Program-made: the position numbers and the translations under genes | Assembly (NCBI RefSeq): GCF_021991925.1 | Contig: NZ_RXZI01000005.1 | Coordinates: forward strand, 62,001-126,000 | Direction: 5' to 3' | Source of the DNA: Sutcliffiella horikoshii | GTDB taxonomy: Bacteria; Bacillota; Bacilli; Bacillales; Bacillaceae_I | DNA length: 64,000 bases | The notes under the pieces: generated by a model | Seen by the model: only the letters and a program-made list of their open reading frames with translations | Databases searched by the model: none | Told to the model about the DNA's origin: nothing | Shown here: positions 1-9,556 of the stretch, piece after piece | Layout of the letters: every line of letters begins with the position of its first letter | Position numbering within the stretch: position 1 is the stretch's first letter

Positions 1-651
1 ATGGAACGTGTAAGAGAGTTAGGACTCGGTTTTGTAAGGAGACCAACAGGTGGACGAGGCGTCCTTCATGACAAGGAACTGACATATAGTGTCATCGTAT
101 CTGAAGAACACCCAGAAATGCCGCAAACGGTCACCGAAGCATATAGGGTGATTTCAGAAGGTATCTTGGAAGGATTCAAGGCGCTGGGGCTGGATGCGTA
201 CTTTGCGATTCCAAGAACGGAAGAGGAAAAGGAAGGATTAAAGAACCCTCGTTCTTCCGTATGTTTTGATGCGCCATCCTGGTATGAACTTGTAGTGGAG
301 GGAAGAAAGGTTGCCGGCAGTGCGCAGACCCGTCAAAAGGGTGTTATCCTGCAGCACGGTTCCATTCTCCTGGATATAGATGAGGATCTACTTTTTAGTC
401 TATTCAACTACCCGAGTGAACGAGTGAAGGAACGGATGCAGAAGAACTTCAAAAATAAAGCAGTGGCCATCAATGCGCTACGTGACACCCCAGTCACCAT
501 GGAGGAAGCTAAAAAGGCGTTTTATATGGGATTTGAAAAAGGCTTAAATATCACGCTTGAACCACATGAGCTGACGGAAGCAGAGTTGGCTGAAGTACAT
601 GCAATTATGGAAAAGAAATATTCCACAAACGAGTGGAATTATAAAAGATAA
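1..651 (+). CDS. lipM: Octanoyl-[GcvH]:protein N-octanoyltransferase LipM, 5'-truncated by window edge
   Basis: C-terminal 216 residues of LipM, which moves octanoate from acyl carrier protein onto the H protein GcvH at the start of lipoate biosynthesis. The [11 protein letters not shown] block (residues 13-23), the [12 protein letters not shown] segment with the acyl-accepting cysteine at residue 88, and GRKVAGSAQ with its lysine identify the lipoate ligase/octanoyltransferase fold. B. subtilis LipM is 278 aa with catalytic Cys150; 62 missing residues would put Cys88 exactly at 150, so the ATG at position 1 is an internal methionine and the true start lies upstream of the window. The C terminus is intact and the stop codon lies inside the terminator stem. 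It marks the left edge of the conserved yqh region. Confidence 0.93.
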   Translation: MERVRELGLGFVRRPTGGRGVLHDKELTYSVIVSEEHPEMPQTVTEAYRVISEGILEGFKALGLDAYFAIPRTEEEKEGLKNPRSSVCFDAPSWYELVVEGRKVAGSAQTRQKGVILQHGSILLDIDEDLLFSLFNYPSERVKERMQKNFKNKAVAINALRDTPVTMEEAKKAFYMGFEKGLNITLEPHELTEAELAEVHAIMEKKYSTNEWNYKR

Positions 652-680
652 CGAGAAATTCATTCTCGTTATCTTTTTGT
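646..680 (+). terminator. Intrinsic terminator of lipM
   Basis: A perfect stem AGATAACGAGAA / TTCTCGTTATCT (646-657 with 663-674), a short loop and then a T-rich tract. The lipM stop codon lies in the left arm. Confidence 0.85.
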
Positions 681-943
681 TTTGCACTACATGTAGTAGG
701 GTAGTGTAAAGAGTCGACTATATATGTAAAACTCAAAAAAGAAAATAAAAAAATATTTTTCGCCAAATAGGAAGGTTTTTCTCAAAACGTTGATACAATA
801 GGCTCGCTATATTTCGTAAAAATGCGCAAGCGACAAAAAAGGTCATTATGCATCGAAAATAGAATGTAATCTTCGTTTCTCTTGAATTTCCTCTCTAAAT
901 TGACGCTTTTACAATTTGACAAATTTAGATTTCTTTCGCAGAA

Positions 944-992
944 AATCAATATATAGTAGTGTCGAAAAATAAAAACATACTATATATGGGTG
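944..992 (+). promoter_or_regulatory. Two candidate NrdR boxes upstream of nrdJ
   Basis: Two sites resemble the NrdR consensus (ACACWATATATWGTGT): 944-959, with core CAATATATAG, and 977-992, with core CTATATATGG. Their centres are 33 bp apart, about three helical turns, which is how paired NrdR boxes are usually arranged. NrdR is an ATP/dATP-sensing repressor of ribonucleotide reductase genes. The rest of the 652-1093 gap is AT-rich. I looked for a cobalamin riboswitch, expected for a B12-dependent enzyme in some taxa, and saw none. The match is by eye; half-sites deviate at two or three positions each. Confidence 0.6.
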
Positions 993-1093
993 TAATGCTT
1001 GTCTAAACGGGTATATGTATGGTAAGTTATGTGTAATTAAATTTAAGATGAATTTTTATAAAGTTTATCAGGAGATTTAGAGGAGTTGTAATA

Positions 1094-3661
1094 ATGACCA
1101 TTGCTATTAATGAAAACAAAATGAAAATCAATGTAGAACGCTTGAACAAGGACATCGGCTTGTTTCCTCAAGTACACCCCATCACAGAGGACATGACCAC
1201 CACACATAAAGGTGTTTCCCGCCTGGTCATGCTCGATCGTTACGCATTCAAAGATACCGAGAAAGTAACACTTACAGCTGGAGACTTTGTGGTACTAACC
1301 ATTAAAGAAGACCCAAAATTCCCTGCAAGAGGTCTTGGTTACATACAAGACATTGACTGGTCTACCAAAAAGGCTTCCGTATTAATTGAAGAAGAGTATC
1401 GCGGAGTTTTGACAAAGCAAGGTGAAGCCGAAACGGGCGTTGTTGTTCGTTCCCTGGATGTTATTGAAAAGCCGCTAGAAGTCTTCTACGAGCAAATTGC
1501 CAAACGTAACGCCAAAGGCTTGGCAGCGGTAGAAACCACAGAAGAGAAGCGCCAGGAATGGTTTGAAAAGTTCTATCATGAGCTAGTTAACATGAATTTC
1601 GTACCGGCAGGACGCGTGTTGTACGGAGCTGGGGCAGACACAGATGTAACCTACTTCAACTGCTACGTGATGCCATTTGTACAAGATTCGCGTGAAGGAA
1701 TCTCTGAACACCGCAAACAAGTAATGGAAATCATGAGCCGCGGTGGCGGAGTTGGTACAAACGGATCAACACTTCGTCCACGAAATGCCCTTGCAAGAGG
1801 GGTTAACGGTAAATCCTCAGGTAGTGTATCCTGGTTGGATGACATTGCAAAATTGACGCATCTTGTGGAACAAGGTGGATCAAGACGTGGAGCTCAAATG
1901 ATCATGCTAGCAGACTGGCACCCAGATATCGTAGAATTCATCATCTCCAAAATGCAAAACCCTAGAATTCTTCGGTACCTAATTGAAAATACAAATGACG
2001 AAAGCATCAAAAAAGCGGCAGAGGATAAGCTGAAGTTTACACCATTGACAGATCAGGAAATCACCATGTACCAATCTGTTACAAACTTCAAACACATCCC
2101 TGGTTACGGCGGATTTACAGAAGCCATCATCAAAGATGCAGAGCAGAAGCTTAAAGTGGGCGGAACGTATACGGTTCATAACCCAGAATTCCTGACAGGT
2201 GCCAACATCTCCATTACGCTTACGAAAGAATTTATGGAAGCTGTTGAAAACGATGCTGACTTTGATCTTCGTTTCCCTGATGTGGAAGCATATGATAAAG
2301 ATGAGATGGCCGTTTACAATGAGCAATGGTCAGAAGTTGGAGATGTGCGAGAGTGGGAGAAACTTGGTCACAAGGTGAGAGTATACAGAAAAATTAAAGC
2401 AAAAGAGCTTTGGAACTTAGTCAATATCTGTGCGACATACTCAGCTGAACCCGGCATTTTCTTCATCGACAATGCCAACGATATGACAAATGCAAAAGCA
2501 TACGGACAAAAGGTTGTAGCAACCAACCCATGTGGGGAACAACCCCTCGCACCATTTTCTGTCTGTAACTTAGCTGCAGTCAACCTTGCTCAATTTGCGG
2601 ACAAGGAAACCAAAACAGTAAACTTTGAAAAGCTTAAGCAAACAGTAGAAGTCGGTGTTAGAATGCAGGATAACGTTATTGATGCTACGCCTTACTTCTT
2701 AGAGGAAAATAAAAAGCAAGCATTAGGAGAGCGTCGTGTTGGTTTAGGCGTAATGGGTCTTCACGATCTTCTAATCTATTGTGAAACAGAATACGGCTCT
2801 GAAAAAGGTAACGAGCTTGTAGATAAAGTTTTCGAAACAATCGCGGTTACTGCATATCGTGCTTCGGTTGAACTTGGAAAAGAAAAGGGTAGCTTCCCGT
2901 TCTTAGATGGTGCAACAGTAGAGGAAACGAATCGCCTTCGCGATGCATTCACGAAAACAGGCTTCATGAGCAAAATGCCGGAAGATATCAAAGAAGGCAT
3001 CATGACTTCAGGTATCCGTAACTCGCACCTATTAACGGTAGCTCCAACTGGATCTACAGGAACAATGGTAGGAGTATCAACTGGACTTGAGCCTTATTTC
3101 TCCTTCTCTTACTTCCGCAGTGGACGTCTAGGGAAGTTCATTGAAGTCAAAGCGGACATCGTCCAAGAATACTTGGAGGCGAATCCAGAAGCAGATGCGG
3201 AAAACCTTCCAAACTGGTTCATCTCTGCGATGGAGCTTGCTCCTGAAGCACATGCTGATGTCCAATGCATCATTCAGAATTGGATTGACAGTTCCATTTC
3301 CAAGACGGTTAACGCGCCAAAAGGATATACAGTGGATCAAGTGAAAAAAGTGTACGAACGCCTCTATAAAGGTGGAGCTAAGGGTGGTACCGTCTATGTG
3401 GATGGAAGCCGTGACTCACAAGTCCTAACCCTGAAAGCGGAAGAAAACACCATGGACGAAGGTGAACAGATCCAAATGGAAGATGTGGTTAAAAAGCCGG
3501 TCGTACTTGTGGAAACAATCAACGATTTGCGCTCGACCAATGTTCAATACGGATCAGAAGTCGGGAATACATGCCCTGTCTGCCGTGTTGGTACGGTAAA
3601 AGAAATCGGTGGATGTAATACATGCACAGACTGTGGTGCGCAACTGAAATGCGGATTATAA
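1094..3661 (+). CDS. nrdJ: Adenosylcobalamin-dependent (class II) ribonucleoside-diphosphate reductase
   Basis: An 855-aa class II ribonucleotide reductase that makes deoxyribonucleotides using an adenosylcobalamin-generated thiyl radical, so it needs neither oxygen nor a beta subunit. Key residues are visible: N478-P-C480-G-E482 (radical cysteine with its Asn and Glu partners), C491 eleven residues later and C190 in YFNCYV as the active-site redox pair, spaced like T. maritima C322/C333/C134. GGGVGTNGS lies near residue 218. The C-terminal tail carries a CPVC...CNTCTDCG...CGL cysteine cluster, which regenerates the active-site disulfide and may bind zinc. Start: ATG 13 nt after AGAGGAG. It is a single-gene unit with candidate NrdR boxes upstream and its own terminator, and it is absent from this position in B. 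subtilis. Confidence 0.96.
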   Translation: MTIAINENKMKINVERLNKDIGLFPQVHPITEDMTTTHKGVSRLVMLDRYAFKDTEKVTLTAGDFVVLTIKEDPKFPARGLGYIQDIDWSTKKASVLIEEEYRGVLTKQGEAETGVVVRSLDVIEKPLEVFYEQIAKRNAKGLAAVETTEEKRQEWFEKFYHELVNMNFVPAGRVLYGAGADTDVTYFNCYVMPFVQDSREGISEHRKQVMEIMSRGGGVGTNGSTLRPRNALARGVNGKSSGSVSWLDDIAKLTHLVEQGGSRRGAQMIMLADWHPDIVEFIISKMQNPRILRYLIENTNDESIKKAAEDKLKFTPLTDQEITMYQSVTNFKHIPGYGGFTEAIIKDAEQKLKVGGTYTVHNPEFLTGANISITLTKEFMEAVENDADFDLRFPDVEAYDKDEMAVYNEQWSEVGDVREWEKLGHKVRVYRKIKAKELWNLVNICATYSAEPGIFFIDNANDMTNAKAYGQKVVATNPCGEQPLAPFSVCNLAAVNLAQFADKETKTVNFEKLKQTVEVGVRMQDNVIDATPYFLEENKKQALGERRVGLGVMGLHDLLIYCETEYGSEKGNELVDKVFETIAVTAYRASVELGKEKGSFPFLDGATVEETNRLRDAFTKTGFMSKMPEDIKEGIMTSGIRNSHLLTVAPTGSTGTMVGVSTGLEPYFSFSYFRSGRLGKFIEVKADIVQEYLEANPEADAENLPNWFISAMELAPEAHADVQCIIQNWIDSSISKTVNAPKGYTVDQVKKVYERLYKGGAKGGTVYVDGSRDSQVLTLKAEENTMDEGEQIQMEDVVKKPVVLVETINDLRSTNVQYGSEVGNTCPVCRVGTVKEIGGCNTCTDCGAQLKCGL

Positions 3662-3670
3662 GGTAGATTA

Positions 3671-3713
3671 AAAAACGAGAAGGAACCCTTAGAGGTCTCT
3701 TCTCGTTTTTTTT
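3671..3713 (+). terminator. Intrinsic terminator of nrdJ
   Basis: Perfect 12-bp stem AAAAACGAGAAG / CTTCTCGTTTTT (3671-3682 with 3699-3710), followed by more T residues. Confidence 0.9.
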
Positions 3714-3797
3714 GTGTTTTAAAATCCAGTTGAGAAATGGCATAATTTATCAATTTTAGGTGAAGCTAAACATACTTTAATGAAGCTGGAGATGCCT

Positions 3798-4919
3798 ATG
3801 CAAAACGTCACGAAAATCCTGATTCCAAGACAGCTGTTCATGATGTTGGTATTATCAACAGGATTACTGAACCACGTAATCTTAATACCGAACCTTTTGA
3901 ATGCTGCGGGAAGGGACAGTTGGTTAAGTGTTATCATTGCCTACCCCATAGCCATTATTTTCTTATGGTTGGTTTATTTTATAGCCAAAAACAGCTCTGA
4001 TCAAGGGTTCTTTCCTATGGTTGAAAAACGCTTTGGCAAATTAGTATCCGCTATATTGTCTTTCCCGGTCGTCCTGTTTCTTTTCACGGCTTCCTACATC
4101 ACCTTACGAGATTTAATGATTTGGCTGAATGCCTATTTCTTATCAGATGCATCTATTACGATGATTAATTTCATCATGATTTTGGTATGTTTCGTCGTTA
4201 CACTTGGCGGGATTAAATATATGGCTATTACTAGTGGATTTTTACTCCCGCTAGTAATGCTTTTTGGTATCTTCATTGCTATCACCAATACCTCCATTAA
4301 GGATCCAAGCCTGTTATTCCCATTGTTGAGTGAAGGCTATATGCCGGTATTTAAAGGGGTTATTTATACTTTATCTGGATTGCTTGAAATCTATATTATC
4401 GTTTTATTGCAACCTTACTCACAATCTCCGATAAAGTTCCATCAACTCTTCATTCTGCTTACCATATTGGCGGGTTTAATCCTGGGTCCATTGACTGCTG
4501 CCATCATGGAATTTGGCCCGGTTGAATCCGCCTTTTTCCGCTATCCGGCCTATGAGCAATGGAGGGTATTAACGATTGGGGAGTACATTTCACATCTCGA
4601 CTTTTTTGCTCTCTATCAATGGCTTAGCGGTGCCGTCATAAGAATCGGATTATTCATATACCTTGCTGCCGCATTCTTCACCAAAAAGAAAAAGCACTAT
4701 AAGTTGAACCCGATATTAGTTGGAGGGATTTATCTGATTTTTTTCGGGGTAATGTGGATCGAAGTGGAAACTTTTTATTTCTATGAGTTTATCTATCGTT
4801 ATTTTTTACCAGCATGTATGGCGTTCTTTCTTTTTCAAATACTAATATCAGCCTTACTGATAATTGTGATGAGGAAAAGAGAGGAATCATATGACAAATA
4901 CAACAAGTCAGGATCATAA
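3798..4919 (+). CDS. GerAB-type spore germination permease subunit
   Basis: Integral membrane subunit B of a GerA-family germinant receptor, related to the amino acid/polyamine/organocation transporters. It sits in the spore inner membrane and contributes to germinant binding. About 373 aa with roughly ten hydrophobic segments, starting with the typical ILIPRQLFMM...STGLL segment; the length is normal for the family. I chose the ATG at 3798 because CTGGAG lies 6 nt upstream; ATGs at 3780 and 3792 lack a well-spaced site. It overlaps the next gene by 29 bp, so translation is probably coupled. The order here is B-A-C instead of the common A-B-C. Expected regulation is sigma-G in the forespore; I could not place that promoter firmly. 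Confidence 0.9.
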   Translation: MQNVTKILIPRQLFMMLVLSTGLLNHVILIPNLLNAAGRDSWLSVIIAYPIAIIFLWLVYFIAKNSSDQGFFPMVEKRFGKLVSAILSFPVVLFLFTASYITLRDLMIWLNAYFLSDASITMINFIMILVCFVVTLGGIKYMAITSGFLLPLVMLFGIFIAITNTSIKDPSLLFPLLSEGYMPVFKGVIYTLSGLLEIYIIVLLQPYSQSPIKFHQLFILLTILAGLILGPLTAAIMEFGPVESAFFRYPAYEQWRVLTIGEYISHLDFFALYQWLSGAVIRIGLFIYLAAAFFTKKKKHYKLNPILVGGIYLIFFGVMWIEVETFYFYEFIYRYFLPACMAFFLFQILISALLIIVMRKREESYDKYNKSGS

Positions 4920-6342
4920 CCATAGAATCCATGAAAAAGTTGAGCAGCTAAAGTCTCAATTTAGTCATAGCCAGGATGTAGTTTTTAATCAACACCGTAC
5001 AGATTCAGAAACCTTTGAACTTCTATACATAGACAGCCTCGTCGACCTTCAGTATTTAAATCAATATATCTTACCCAAGCTTAGCGAGTGTAAGGAAGCC
5101 TCCGTCAAGTTACATCTGCAGACTCTATTCCAAGTGGAAGAGGTCACCTCCAAATCGTTGGAAGATGTGGCTTCTTTGCTTTTTGATGGAGATGTGATTT
5201 TTTACATAGAGAATAGCCTTTTAAGTATGAAAGCTGGAGAGATTCCTAAGCGCCAACCGGAGGAATCGGCTCTTGAGACTTCCATTCGAGGACCTAAGGA
5301 TGGCTTTGTTGAGGATATAAGAACCAATATTTCTTTAATCAGAAGGAGATTGCATACCCCTTCGCTATGCTTGGAGAAATTTACGATAGGAAAGAGAAGT
5401 AAGACGAAAGTGGCTTTGCTCTACCTTGATGATGTTATCGATAAAAAGGTCCTGCAAGAAATTCGAAAGAAATTAAATAATGTGGAATTGGACATCTTGA
5501 CCAGTGCTTATGAATTGGAATCCTGTGTTCGTGATCGGCCATTTTCTGTCTTTCCCACCATGGATTTTACAGGTAGACCGGATTTTGTTGTACAAACTTT
5601 AAACCAAGGGCGTTTTGCATTATTGGTAGATGGAAACCCGACTGCGTCATTTGCGCCTGTAAATTTACTACTTCAAACAAAATCGCCTGAAGATACCTAT
5701 ATGAATTTTGCGTTTGTTTCGGTTGAACGATTGATTAGGATGTTCGGAATAATGGTTTCCGGTTTTTTACCAGGATTATGGATTGCTTTTTCTTCTTTCA
5801 ATATCGAACAAATCCCATATCTGCTTGTTGCCACCATCTCTGTCTCACGTTTTGGGTTGCCACTTTCCGCACCAATTGAAATGTTTATCATTTTGTTCCT
5901 CTTTGAGCTTTTCAATGAAGCTGGTGTACGGCTTCCCAGGGCTATTGGACAGACTGTAGCCGTTCTCGGGGGATTGATTGTCGGGGATGCTGCGATTAGA
6001 GCTGGATTGACGTCCCCCACCATGTTGGTGGTTGCTGCCATCACCTATATTGCATCCTTTACATTAGTTAACCAATCATTAAGTTCAGCTATCACCATCA
6101 TTCGCTTTTCCGTTATTTTATTGAGTACATTTTTTGGTTTATTCGGGATTGTCTTGGGATTCATCTTAACCGTGTTTTATTTTTCAACATTATCTTCTTT
6201 TGGGGTTCCATACTTTGGTTCCCTGGCACCAGTGAAACTAAAAGAAGCGGTGAAATCTTTCTTAAGACCGCCTGTGCAATTTTACAAATCGAGAAACACA
6301 TCTACCAGCCCGGATGACGCCACAAGGGGGGAGCAGAATTGA
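4891..6342 (+). CDS. GerAA-type spore germination receptor subunit
   Basis: Subunit A of a GerA-family germinant receptor (483 aa; family about 480-500). The N-terminal half (about 1-270) is hydrophilic and includes RGPKDGFVEDIRTNISLIRRRL near 125-146, the most conserved stretch of the family. The C-terminal half carries 4-5 membrane helices, including the PEM/PIEMFIILFLFE and LPRAIGQTVAVLGGLIVGDAAI segments. GerAA proteins form oligomeric channels for ion release on germinant binding. ATG is preceded by GAGAGG at 6-nt spacing and lies inside the end of the permease gene. It overlaps the downstream lipoprotein gene by 4 nt. Confidence 0.94.
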   Translation: MTNTTSQDHNHRIHEKVEQLKSQFSHSQDVVFNQHRTDSETFELLYIDSLVDLQYLNQYILPKLSECKEASVKLHLQTLFQVEEVTSKSLEDVASLLFDGDVIFYIENSLLSMKAGEIPKRQPEESALETSIRGPKDGFVEDIRTNISLIRRRLHTPSLCLEKFTIGKRSKTKVALLYLDDVIDKKVLQEIRKKLNNVELDILTSAYELESCVRDRPFSVFPTMDFTGRPDFVVQTLNQGRFALLVDGNPTASFAPVNLLLQTKSPEDTYMNFAFVSVERLIRMFGIMVSGFLPGLWIAFSSFNIEQIPYLLVATISVSRFGLPLSAPIEMFIILFLFELFNEAGVRLPRAIGQTVAVLGGLIVGDAAIRAGLTSPTMLVVAAITYIASFTLVNQSLSSAITIIRFSVILLSTFFGLFGIVLGFILTVFYFSTLSSFGVPYFGSLAPVKLKEAVKSFLRPPVQFYKSRNTSTSPDDATRGEQN

Positions 6343-7484
6343 GCAGGAAAGGAATCATACCCATCATTATAAGTGTTCTATTACTTACGGGTTGCGGAGG
6401 CATAAAGAATATCCAGGACCTTACCTACATAGTAGCGATTGGTATGGACTATGATGAAAAAGAAGAGGAGTATATCGTTTACCTCCAAGGGTTGAATTTT
6501 GCCAATGTGGCGAAACAGGAAGGAGGAAAGCCGGTTGAAGAAGTTCCAAGCTTTGTCGGAACCGCTAGGGGAAAGACGTTAAACCTTGCTGTAAGTGAAT
6601 TATATAAGAAGTCTGAACCACCGATCTATTTTGGACATGTAAGAACCTTATTAGTGAGTCAACGTTTGATTAATAGCAAATCAAAGGAAGTCTTAGAGGA
6701 GATAGCCAGAAACAAATCACTTAGACATACGCTGCGGGTTGTGACGACGGAAGAAAGTATTGAAGAAATTTTTTCCGTTAAAGCTTTATTTAACTACCCA
6801 GCCGTATATACGGTATTATTCAAAGGAAAAACACAAGGTCTTGCTCAAAACGAATTACAGCCAACTAGCCTTTTACATTTTTTGAGGTCGTATTACGAGC
6901 CGATGGGTATCGCGAAACTTCCGTCCGTCTCCATTGATGATGGTACATGGCAAGCGGATAAGGATTTCCCAGTGCTTTACTTAAATGGGTACTCTGTTTA
7001 TCAACAACAATCGTATGTAAAAAACATTCCTATAGATGATGCGGTTTTTCTAGACTGGTTGGTGGGTGGTGAAATTGCTATTGATCGTGAGGTGATGGAT
7101 GGGGAAGAACTAGTGGCTGCAGTGAAACTTGCCAGCCCTAAATTAAAAATCACCTATGAGAAAGGTACCCCTTCACCGGCATTTACTATTGAACTATCCA
7201 CAAAGGCCGATTTGCTAGAAAAGCTAAAGGATGTTTCAGTAGATGAGTTGAAAAAAAACTTGGAAGAGAACATAAAAAAGGAAGTAATGGAACTATATGA
7301 TAAAGGGGTGGAAAGTAAACTCGATTTACTTAATGCTGGTGAGAAATGGTATAGGAAACATCCTAAAGCATTTAAGAAATTAAAAGCTTCCAATAGCTTT
7401 TATCTGGAAAAAGAATCGTTGAAAGAAGTGAAAGTAGATATTCAAATCTTCCACTTTAATTCCTACGAATATGATAGGATGTGA
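6339..7484 (+). CDS. GerAC-type spore germination lipoprotein subunit
   Basis: Subunit C (Ger(x)C family) of the same receptor, 381 aa. The N terminus is a lipoprotein signal: positive SRK, hydrophobic IIPIIISVLLL and lipobox LTGC, so Cys19 should be diacylglyceryl-modified and the protein anchored to the outer face of the spore inner membrane. The next motif, IQDLTYIVAIGMDYDE, is the family signature for domain 1, and the C-terminal third (about 260-350) is the charged conserved domain 3. The start is TTG at 6339, overlapping the gerA stop as ATTGA, with AGGGGGGAG 6-7 nt upstream. No clear terminator follows before the mntR promoter. Confidence 0.93.
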   Translation: MSRKGIIPIIISVLLLTGCGGIKNIQDLTYIVAIGMDYDEKEEEYIVYLQGLNFANVAKQEGGKPVEEVPSFVGTARGKTLNLAVSELYKKSEPPIYFGHVRTLLVSQRLINSKSKEVLEEIARNKSLRHTLRVVTTEESIEEIFSVKALFNYPAVYTVLFKGKTQGLAQNELQPTSLLHFLRSYYEPMGIAKLPSVSIDDGTWQADKDFPVLYLNGYSVYQQQSYVKNIPIDDAVFLDWLVGGEIAIDREVMDGEELVAAVKLASPKLKITYEKGTPSPAFTIELSTKADLLEKLKDVSVDELKKNLEENIKKEVMELYDKGVESKLDLLNAGEKWYRKHPKAFKKLKASNSFYLEKESLKEVKVDIQIFHFNSYEYDRM

Positions 7485-7524
7485 CTGGTTTTCATCGGAA
7501 ACTCTACTGTAATAAAACCCTAAC

Positions 7525-7553
7525 TTGTCATACTTTGAGACTTGGGGTATCAT
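7525..7553 (+). promoter_or_regulatory. Sigma-A promoter of mntR
   Basis: TTGTCA (7525-7530), 17-bp spacer, TATCAT (7548-7553), about 45 bp upstream of the mntR start. Confidence 0.65.
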
Positions 7554-7597
7554 TTTAAATGACGGCTTAGAACGTGGATTGGAAACGGAGGGATATT

Positions 7598-8023
7598 ATG
7601 CCTACCCCAAGTATGGAAGACTACATAGAACAGATATACATGTTAATTGAAGATAAAGGATATGCGCGTGTGTCAGATATTGCCGAAGCATTGGCTGTAC
7701 ATCCCTCTTCTGTAACAAAAATGGTTCAGAAACTAGATAAGGACCAATACTTAATCTATGAAAAATATCGCGGCCTGGTGCTGACTTCCAAAGGAAAGAA
7801 GATCGGTAAGCGGTTGGTATATCGTCACGAATTGCTCGAGCAGTTCCTAAGAGTAATAGGTGTGGACGAAGAAAATATCTATGAGGATGTGGAAGGAATC
7901 GAACATCACCTGAGTTGGAATGCGATAGATCGTATCGGAGATCTTGTTCAATACTTTGAAGAAGAGAAGGATCGTGTGGAAGCACTGCAGACCATCCAAA
8001 AGCAAAATGAAGATAATCAATAA
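7598..8023 (+). CDS. mntR: Manganese-responsive transcriptional regulator MntR
   Basis: A 141-aa DtxR-family metalloregulator that represses manganese uptake genes and activates efflux when Mn(II)-bound. It aligns without gaps to B. subtilis MntR from [17 protein letters not shown]8, E11, H77, E99, E102 and H103, the binuclear Mn site, are all present. The N-terminal winged helix-turn-helix contains [12 protein letters not shown] as recognition helix. An upstream in-frame GTG (7574) would add eight residues, but GGAGGG is 5-7 nt before the ATG at 7598 and the family starts there. In B. subtilis it directly follows lipM; here nrdJ and a ger operon intervene. Confidence 0.97.
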   Translation: MPTPSMEDYIEQIYMLIEDKGYARVSDIAEALAVHPSSVTKMVQKLDKDQYLIYEKYRGLVLTSKGKKIGKRLVYRHELLEQFLRVIGVDEENIYEDVEGIEHHLSWNAIDRIGDLVQYFEEEKDRVEALQTIQKQNEDNQ

Positions 8024-8024
8024 G

Positions 8025-8069
8025 GAGATAGACCTTGTCATTTGGCAGAGGGGTCTGTCTCTTTTTTTG
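8025..8069 (+). terminator. Intrinsic terminator of mntR
   Basis: Stem GGAGATAGACC pairing with GGGTCTGTCTC, then seven T residues; one G-T pair in the stem. Confidence 0.8.
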
Positions 8070-8166
8070 ATTTCAAAAAGTTAAACGGTATAATTCACCT
8101 TCTTTCTTATTAAAGATGTAAAAGGAAGAAGTAAGACTCGGTGTAATTGTGATGGAGGGGATGCCA

Positions 8167-9051
8167 ATGAAGATTGACGGTGTGTTTTCTGGGGGAGGCA
8201 TAAAAGGATTTGCATTAATTGGCGCCTTGCAAGCAGTCGAAAGTAGGGGACTGAAATTACAGCGGCTGGCAGGAACAAGTGCGGGTTCCATTGTGGCTGC
8301 GTTCACCGCAGCCGGCTACACAGCCAATGAAATATATAAGATGCTTGATGAAACAGACATTATGAACTTTCTTGATCAGAGAAGAACACTGGTGCCATCA
8401 CCTATCACCAAGTGGCTCCTATTGTATTGGAGACTTGGTCTATATAAAGGAGACGTGTTAGAAAAGTGGCTAGAACAGAAACTAGCAGAAAAAGGTGTGA
8501 GGACATTTGGAGATCTTCCAAAAGACCATCTCAGAATCATTGCTTCCGACCTGACCAGCGGAACAATTGCAGTCTTACCGGATGATCTTCCTAAATACCA
8601 TCTGGACCCCAAGAAGTTTTCGGTAGCAAAAGCGGTAAGGATGAGTTGTAGCATCCCTTATTTTTTTGAGCCAGTCAAAATTAAGGGAAAAGGAGTGACG
8701 TTTCTATTTGTTGATGGTGGAGTATTAAGTAATTTTCCAATCTGGCTTTTCGATAACGACCGGATACCTAAAGTAAGGCCTGTACTAGGGATTCAGCTAA
8801 GTGCGAAACAGGAGGACCGTCCTGTTAATCGGATCAATAATGCCATCACAATGTTTGGTGCCTTGTTTGAAACAATGAAAGATGCACATGACGCAAAGCA
8901 TATATCAAGCCGCCATGAGAAGGACATCATTTTTATTCCCATGGACCATATTGCCGTGACGGAGTTTGCATTGACAGAAGAACGGAAAAGAGGACTTGTG
9001 GAAATCGGTAAGAAAAGAGCAGAGGCATTTTTAATGAAGTGGTGCTATTAA
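8167..9051 (+). CDS. yqhO: Patatin-like phospholipase family protein (YqhO)
   Basis: A 294-aa patatin-like acyl hydrolase, the YqhO orthologue by both sequence and position. The oxyanion loop is GGGIKG (residues 9-14), the nucleophile elbow G-T-S-A-G places Ser38, and the dyad aspartate is D183 in VDGG. The fold predicts lipid acyl ester cleavage; the physiological substrate is not known. GTG (8149), ATG (8152) and ATG (8161) are also in frame, but GGAGGGG at 8154-8160 is 6 nt before ATG 8167, giving the family-typical start MKIDGVFSGGG. No signal peptide, so it is cytoplasmic. Confidence 0.9.
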   Translation: MKIDGVFSGGGIKGFALIGALQAVESRGLKLQRLAGTSAGSIVAAFTAAGYTANEIYKMLDETDIMNFLDQRRTLVPSPITKWLLLYWRLGLYKGDVLEKWLEQKLAEKGVRTFGDLPKDHLRIIASDLTSGTIAVLPDDLPKYHLDPKKFSVAKAVRMSCSIPYFFEPVKIKGKGVTFLFVDGGVLSNFPIWLFDNDRIPKVRPVLGIQLSAKQEDRPVNRINNAITMFGALFETMKDAHDAKHISSRHEKDIIFIPMDHIAVTEFALTEERKRGLVEIGKKRAEAFLMKWCY

Positions 9052-9052
9052 T

Positions 9053-9098
9053 AAAAAGAACCGAACTTTCTTTTTAGAAGAAAGCCCGGTTTTTCTTT
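9053..9098. terminator. Bidirectional terminator between yqhO and yqhP
   Basis: AAAAAGAACCG pairs with CGGTTTTTCTTTTT around an AAAGAAG-rich loop; A-tract and T-tract on either side suit convergent genes. It overlaps the end of yqhP. Confidence 0.75.
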
Positions 9099-9457
9099 TT
9101 GCCCTTTTTCCCTTCGATGACGGTCAGATGGGATGGGGCTTTGCGTTTTGGTACGGAAGGTTTGGAGCTTGCCCGGTCTCTGCTTGTAATGGGACTCACA
9201 TTTGGTTTTGTACCTGCTGTGGATGCATATCTCTTTTTCGATTGCTTGACAGCTTTACTATACCTAGCATCCGTTTTGCCTCCAAGTCTTCCCTGGATAA
9301 AATAGCGGAAAATTAGATAGAAAACGGTTGCTCCCCCTACAATTAAAAGGAGATTGGTAAATAACCCTCCTGGATTACTGAACAACTGAATGATTAAATA
9401 AAAAGCTGCTAAGGAAACGAGTGTATAGAAAATAGGTTTTCGATAGCTTCTTTTCAT
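9074..9457 (-). CDS. yqhP: YqhP family membrane protein (SA1362-like)
   Basis: A 127-aa protein with two hydrophobic segments near the N terminus (about 9-26 and 32-50) and a very basic, low-complexity cytoplasmic C terminus (KKGKKKNRAFF at the end). Position and architecture match B. subtilis YqhP, whose function is unknown. The start is the ATG at 9457: reading the minus strand, GGGAGGTGGCGAAAATG gives an ideal ribosome binding site; longer in-frame starts up to 9508 lack one. It lies downstream of and on the same strand as yqhQ but separated by about 50 bp. Confidence 0.8.
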   Translation of the reverse strand: MKRSYRKPIFYTLVSLAAFYLIIQLFSNPGGLFTNLLLIVGGATVFYLIFRYFIQGRLGGKTDARYSKAVKQSKKRYASTAGTKPNVSPITSRDRASSKPSVPKRKAPSHLTVIEGKKGKKKNRAFF

Positions 9458-9556
9458 TTTCGCCACCTCCCAGGTAACCAGTTTACTTGTTTTAACGGTT
9501 ACCACCACTGATTGTTTTAATAGTATATTTTCTAGGATAAGGCTTGTTGCGGATTT

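Noticed and set aside
652-1093. Cobalamin riboswitch upstream of nrdJ
   Set aside because: Searched for the B12-box (GCCACTG) and aptamer layout; not found.
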